DNA from: an uncultured bacterium
GTDB taxonomy: Bacteria > Bacillota > Negativicutes > Acidaminococcales > Acidaminococcaceae
Reading direction: 5' to 3'
DNA: 16,105 nucleotides
NCBI GenBank assembly: GCA_905215645.1
Contig: CAJMQS010000045.1
Span: forward strand, 1-16,105
Below are positions 14,309 through 16,105 of the stretch, in pieces. The translations under genes and the position numbers were made by a program. How positions within the stretch are numbered: position 1 is the stretch's first letter; every line of letters starts with the position of its first letter. The notes under the pieces were generated by a model that saw nothing but the letters and a program-made list of their open reading frames with translations, was not told where the DNA came from and did no database searches.

Positions 14309-15642
14309 ATGTTGTTAGGTGCTGTTGGTTTCCTGATGGTTGTGATTATTGTGGTAGCCCTGATCCGCGGTAAATCCAATCCAGTACCTCTGTTTGTAAT
14401 AATACCTGTGATTGCAGCTCTGATTTGCGGCTTTACCCCCGCACAAATCTTCGACTTTATAAAGGCCGGTGTGGGTAAGACATGGTCTACCGCTGTACTA
14501 TTCATCTTCTCCATTGTTTACTTTTCCATGATGGGGGATATGGGATTGTTTGATCCTATGGTGAATTGGCTGGTAAAAAAGGCCGGTGACAACATCGTGA
14601 TGGTAACCATCGTTACCTGTTTCATCGCTGTTATTTCTCATCTGGATGGGGCTTTTGCTTCTACGCTGCTGATAACCGTCCCTGCCATGCTGCCAATTTA
14701 TAAAAAACTGCACATGCGGCCTGTAGTGCTGGTGTGCATCATTGATGCTGCCCAATCCATTATGAACCTGTTACCTTGGGGCGGTCCAGTGGCTCGTACA
14801 GGTGTGGTGCTGAACGTGGATGTGAATGCCCTGTGGCAGGAACTGATTCCCTTTCAAGGCGTTGGCCTGGTGGTTGCAGTAATCTTTGCCGCCTATATGG
14901 GAGTGATGGAAAAGAAACGGGGGCCGGTCTGCATCCTACTGGCAAGGCGGCCGAGCTTTCTGAAGATGGAAATGAAAAATCTTCTGATGACGACTTGTCT
15001 GTTGATGATGCGGCCTTCATGCGCCGTCCCAAGATGATTTGGTTTAACGGAATCTTGACTCTGTTCGTAATCGGTCTCCTGTGCTTCACTAAGATTCCTA
15101 TGTATGGCGCATTCATGTTCGGCCTAGCTGTAGCACTGGTCGCCAACTTTCATTCTGCTAAAGATCAGGCCCGTGCCATTAAGATGCATGCCGCTACTGC
15201 GCTGACCATGCCCATGGTACTTCTGGCGTCCGGGGTATTTCTGGGGGTTCTGTCCAAGACTGGTATGATGAAAGCCATGGGTCAGATGATGATTGCTATC
15301 GTGCCTTCCTTCCTGGGGCCCCATTTGCAAGATGTGTTTGGGATATTCGCCGTGCCCATCGGCATGATGCTGGGTACTGACTCCTATTTTTTCGGCCTAC
15401 TGCCTCTGGCCATTGGGGTAGGGCAACAGTTCGGCGTTGCACCTCATGACATGGCTATGGCCATGTTGATTGGGAAGAACTTCGGGGCTCCCCTCACTCC
15501 TCACGCCGCTACTACTTTTTTGGCCTGTGGTCTGGCAGGTATTTCTATCAAGGAACTGCTCACTTTCTGCACCCCCCGTATGTGGCTCCTGTCTTGGATT
15601 TCCCTAGCCTGTGGATTGATGTTGGGACTGTTCCATCTTTAA
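14309..15642 (+). pseudogene. CitMHS-family citrate/carboxylate transporter, disrupted by a frameshift
   Basis: Secondary transporter of the CitM/CitH type, which imports citrate or a related carboxylate as a metal complex. The ATG at 14309 is ten bases after AAAGGGGG (14291-14298). The first frame (14309-15037) carries the N-terminal half: several membrane helices, LDGAFASTLLITVPAMLPIY and MNLLPWGGPVART, both hallmarks of the family. It departs from homology after GVMEKKR (14918-14920). The second half continues one base back, in a frame running to TAA at 15640-15642, with SEDGNEKSSDDD (acidic cytoplasmic linker), GTDSYFFGLLP and PLTPHAATTFLACG. The break lies at a run of five G (14919-14923); one extra G would restore about 445 residues, the normal length. 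The first frame's stop overlaps an in-frame ATG of the second half (ATGA, 15034-15037). Pseudogene, split gene, slippage or sequencing error cannot be told apart here. Confidence 0.85.
14919..14923 (+). other. G5 tract at the probable frameshift point
   Basis: Both halves of the transporter read sensibly on either side of this tract. Adding one G gives K-R-G-A-G-L across the junction and no other correction is needed. No canonical X-XXY-YYZ slippery heptamer is present in the zero frame. Confidence 0.7.
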
Positions 15643-15689
15643 AAAACGATTCAAATATCCTTTTGCTTAGGTTGGGCATAAAAGAATTT

Positions 15690-15744
15690 GCCCTCCGGGC
15701 AGACGGTACGGGCTCCCTACGGGGAACCCGTACTCTGTCTTTGT
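15690..15744 (+). terminator. Tandem hairpins after the transporter, possible terminator
   Basis: First hairpin: GCCC (15690-15693) with GGGC (15697-15700). Second, larger hairpin: AGAC (15701-15704) with GTCT (15737-15740), GTACGGG (15706-15712) with CCCGTAC (15727-15733), and an inner TCCC/GGGA (15714-15717 with 15722-15725) closing a TACG loop. Only a short T tract (TTT at 15740-15742) follows, so termination would be modest. It is the only such structure between the transporter stop and the ribosomal RNA promoters. Confidence 0.5.
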
Positions 15745-15829
15745 CGAAGTATAAGTGCCAATTTTTAAACCCATTTTTAAATACCGGCCTTCAAATGCTA
15801 ATGGTCTTTCTAAAAAATTGATAAAGCTA

Positions 15830-15858
15830 TTGACACAGAAATTGATTTTTGTTATTAT
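15830..15858 (+). promoter_or_regulatory. Strong promoter P1, probably of an rRNA operon
   Basis: A perfect TTGACA (15830-15835) and TATTAT (15853-15858, five of six) are 17 bases apart. The bases just upstream (about 15808-15828) are A/T rich and could act as an UP element. No coding start lies downstream; a second promoter and a boxA-like site do. Confidence 0.85.
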
Positions 15859-15910
15859 ATTTAGGCTTTCTCTTTGAGAAGGCCACAGACAGGAGACAAG
15901 TCAACAACGA

Positions 15911-15930
15911 AATGTTCCAACTGAAACATT
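15911..15930 (+). repeat. Hairpin between the two rRNA promoters
   Basis: AATGTT (15911-15916) pairs with AACATT (15925-15930) around an eight-base loop. It lies in the P1 transcript upstream of P2. Its role is unknown. Confidence 0.4.
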
Positions 15931-15945
15931 GAAAGAAAAAAGCTG

Positions 15946-15974
15946 TTGACAAGAATGACTGAATCTGCTAATAT
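15946..15974 (+). promoter_or_regulatory. Strong promoter P2, probably of an rRNA operon
   Basis: A perfect TTGACA (15946-15951) and TAATAT (15969-15974) are 17 bases apart, 116 bases after P1. Tandem promoters of this kind are typical for rRNA operons. Directly after it, GCTGTC (15981-15986) pairs with GACAGC (15992-15997), so the P2 transcript would begin with a stem-loop. Confidence 0.8.
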
Positions 15975-16002
15975 GTAATAGCTGTCACTGAGACAGCGAG
16001 AC

Positions 16003-16018
16003 GAACTTTGAGAACTGA
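16003..16018 (+). promoter_or_regulatory. boxA-like antitermination site in the rRNA leader
   Basis: The stretch around CTTTGAGAACTGA resembles the CTTTGAAAACT form of boxA in Gram-positive rRNA leaders, where the NusB/S10 complex loads to prevent termination. It supports the view that a 16S rRNA gene begins just beyond the right edge of the window. Confidence 0.6.
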
Positions 16019-16040
16019 ATATTGTTGACAGATGTGCGGG

Positions 16041-16089
16041 TCAAGTCACCTTACGGTGATGAGATCGAGTCACCTGGATGACAACCAGG
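16041..16089 (+). repeat. Hairpins and direct repeat in the rRNA leader
   Basis: TCACC (16046-16050) pairs with GGTGA (16055-16059) around TTAC, and CCTGG (16073-16077) with CCAGG (16085-16089) around seven bases. TCAAGTCACC (16041-16050) is repeated as TCGAGTCACC (16065-16074), so GGTGA could pair with either copy. Such leader elements normally take part in forming or processing the 16S precursor. Confidence 0.5.
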
Positions 16090-16105
16090 ATAAAAAATCA
16101 AAGCT

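Noticed and set aside
14912..14926. Programmed -1 frameshift signal in the transporter gene
   Set aside because: No canonical slippery heptamer is in frame and no obvious downstream pseudoknot was seen. Slippage on the G tract remains possible but unsupported.
15582..15821. 79-codon plus-strand frame after the transporter
   Set aside because: It begins inside the transporter in another frame and runs through the hairpin region without a binding site.
16025..16053. Third rRNA promoter starting at the TTGACA at 16025
   Set aside because: No acceptable -10 box occurs 16-18 bases downstream; that position holds a leader hairpin.
1..16105. CRISPR arrays, insertion sequences, tRNA genes, prophage genes
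   Set aside because: No regularly spaced repeats, transposase or integrase motifs, or tRNA-like folds were seen on either strand.

Overview
The window looks like a chromosomal segment of a low-oxygen Firmicute, most likely a Negativicute close to Acidaminococcus. This is inferred from the gene order (desulfurase-mnmA; rpsF-ssb-rpsR; yybS-gdpP-rplI-dnaB; purB-purA), the flavour of the proteins, strong AGGAGG ribosome binding sites, fairly GC-rich core genes, and an AtuA/DUF4387/CitMHS cluster. No 16S sequence lies inside the window, so the genus is not proven.

Layout. (1) 1-2336, minus strand: a cysteine desulfurase and mnmA form a two-gene tRNA-thiolation unit ending in an intrinsic terminator at the left edge. 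(2) 2354-3501, plus strand: the divergent rpsF-ssb-rpsR operon, with its own sigma-70 type promoter and a terminator. (3) 3510-8557: yybS-gdpP-rplI, then a structured intergenic segment, then dnaB, closed by a strong terminator. This block joins c-di-AMP turnover, ribosome assembly and replication. (4) 8580-11378: purB-purA, the AMP-forming pair of purine synthesis, ending in a 22-bp perfect hairpin that also faces the convergent lysR gene. (5) 11401-15642: an accessory catabolic module. A LysR-type regulator is transcribed away from an AtuA-family (DUF1446) protein, a DUF4387 protein, a possible 31-residue ORF and a CitMHS-type citrate/carboxylate transporter. The transporter is frameshifted at a G tract. 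The module is visibly richer in AT than the core genes, most strongly in lysR. (6) 15643-16105: no gene; tandem hairpins, two consensus promoters in series, a boxA-like site and leader hairpins, which together look like the upstream region of a ribosomal RNA operon whose 16S gene would begin just past the right edge.

How it fits together: blocks 1-4 are housekeeping. Block 5 is the least understood part. Its lysR/atuA intergenic region has overlapping head-to-head promoters and two inverted repeats placed where LysR-type regulators usually bind, which suggests inducible uptake and breakdown of an unidentified carboxylate. The most interesting items are this module, the broken (or split) transporter, the 31-residue ORF, and the structured RNA-like segment between rplI and dnaB.
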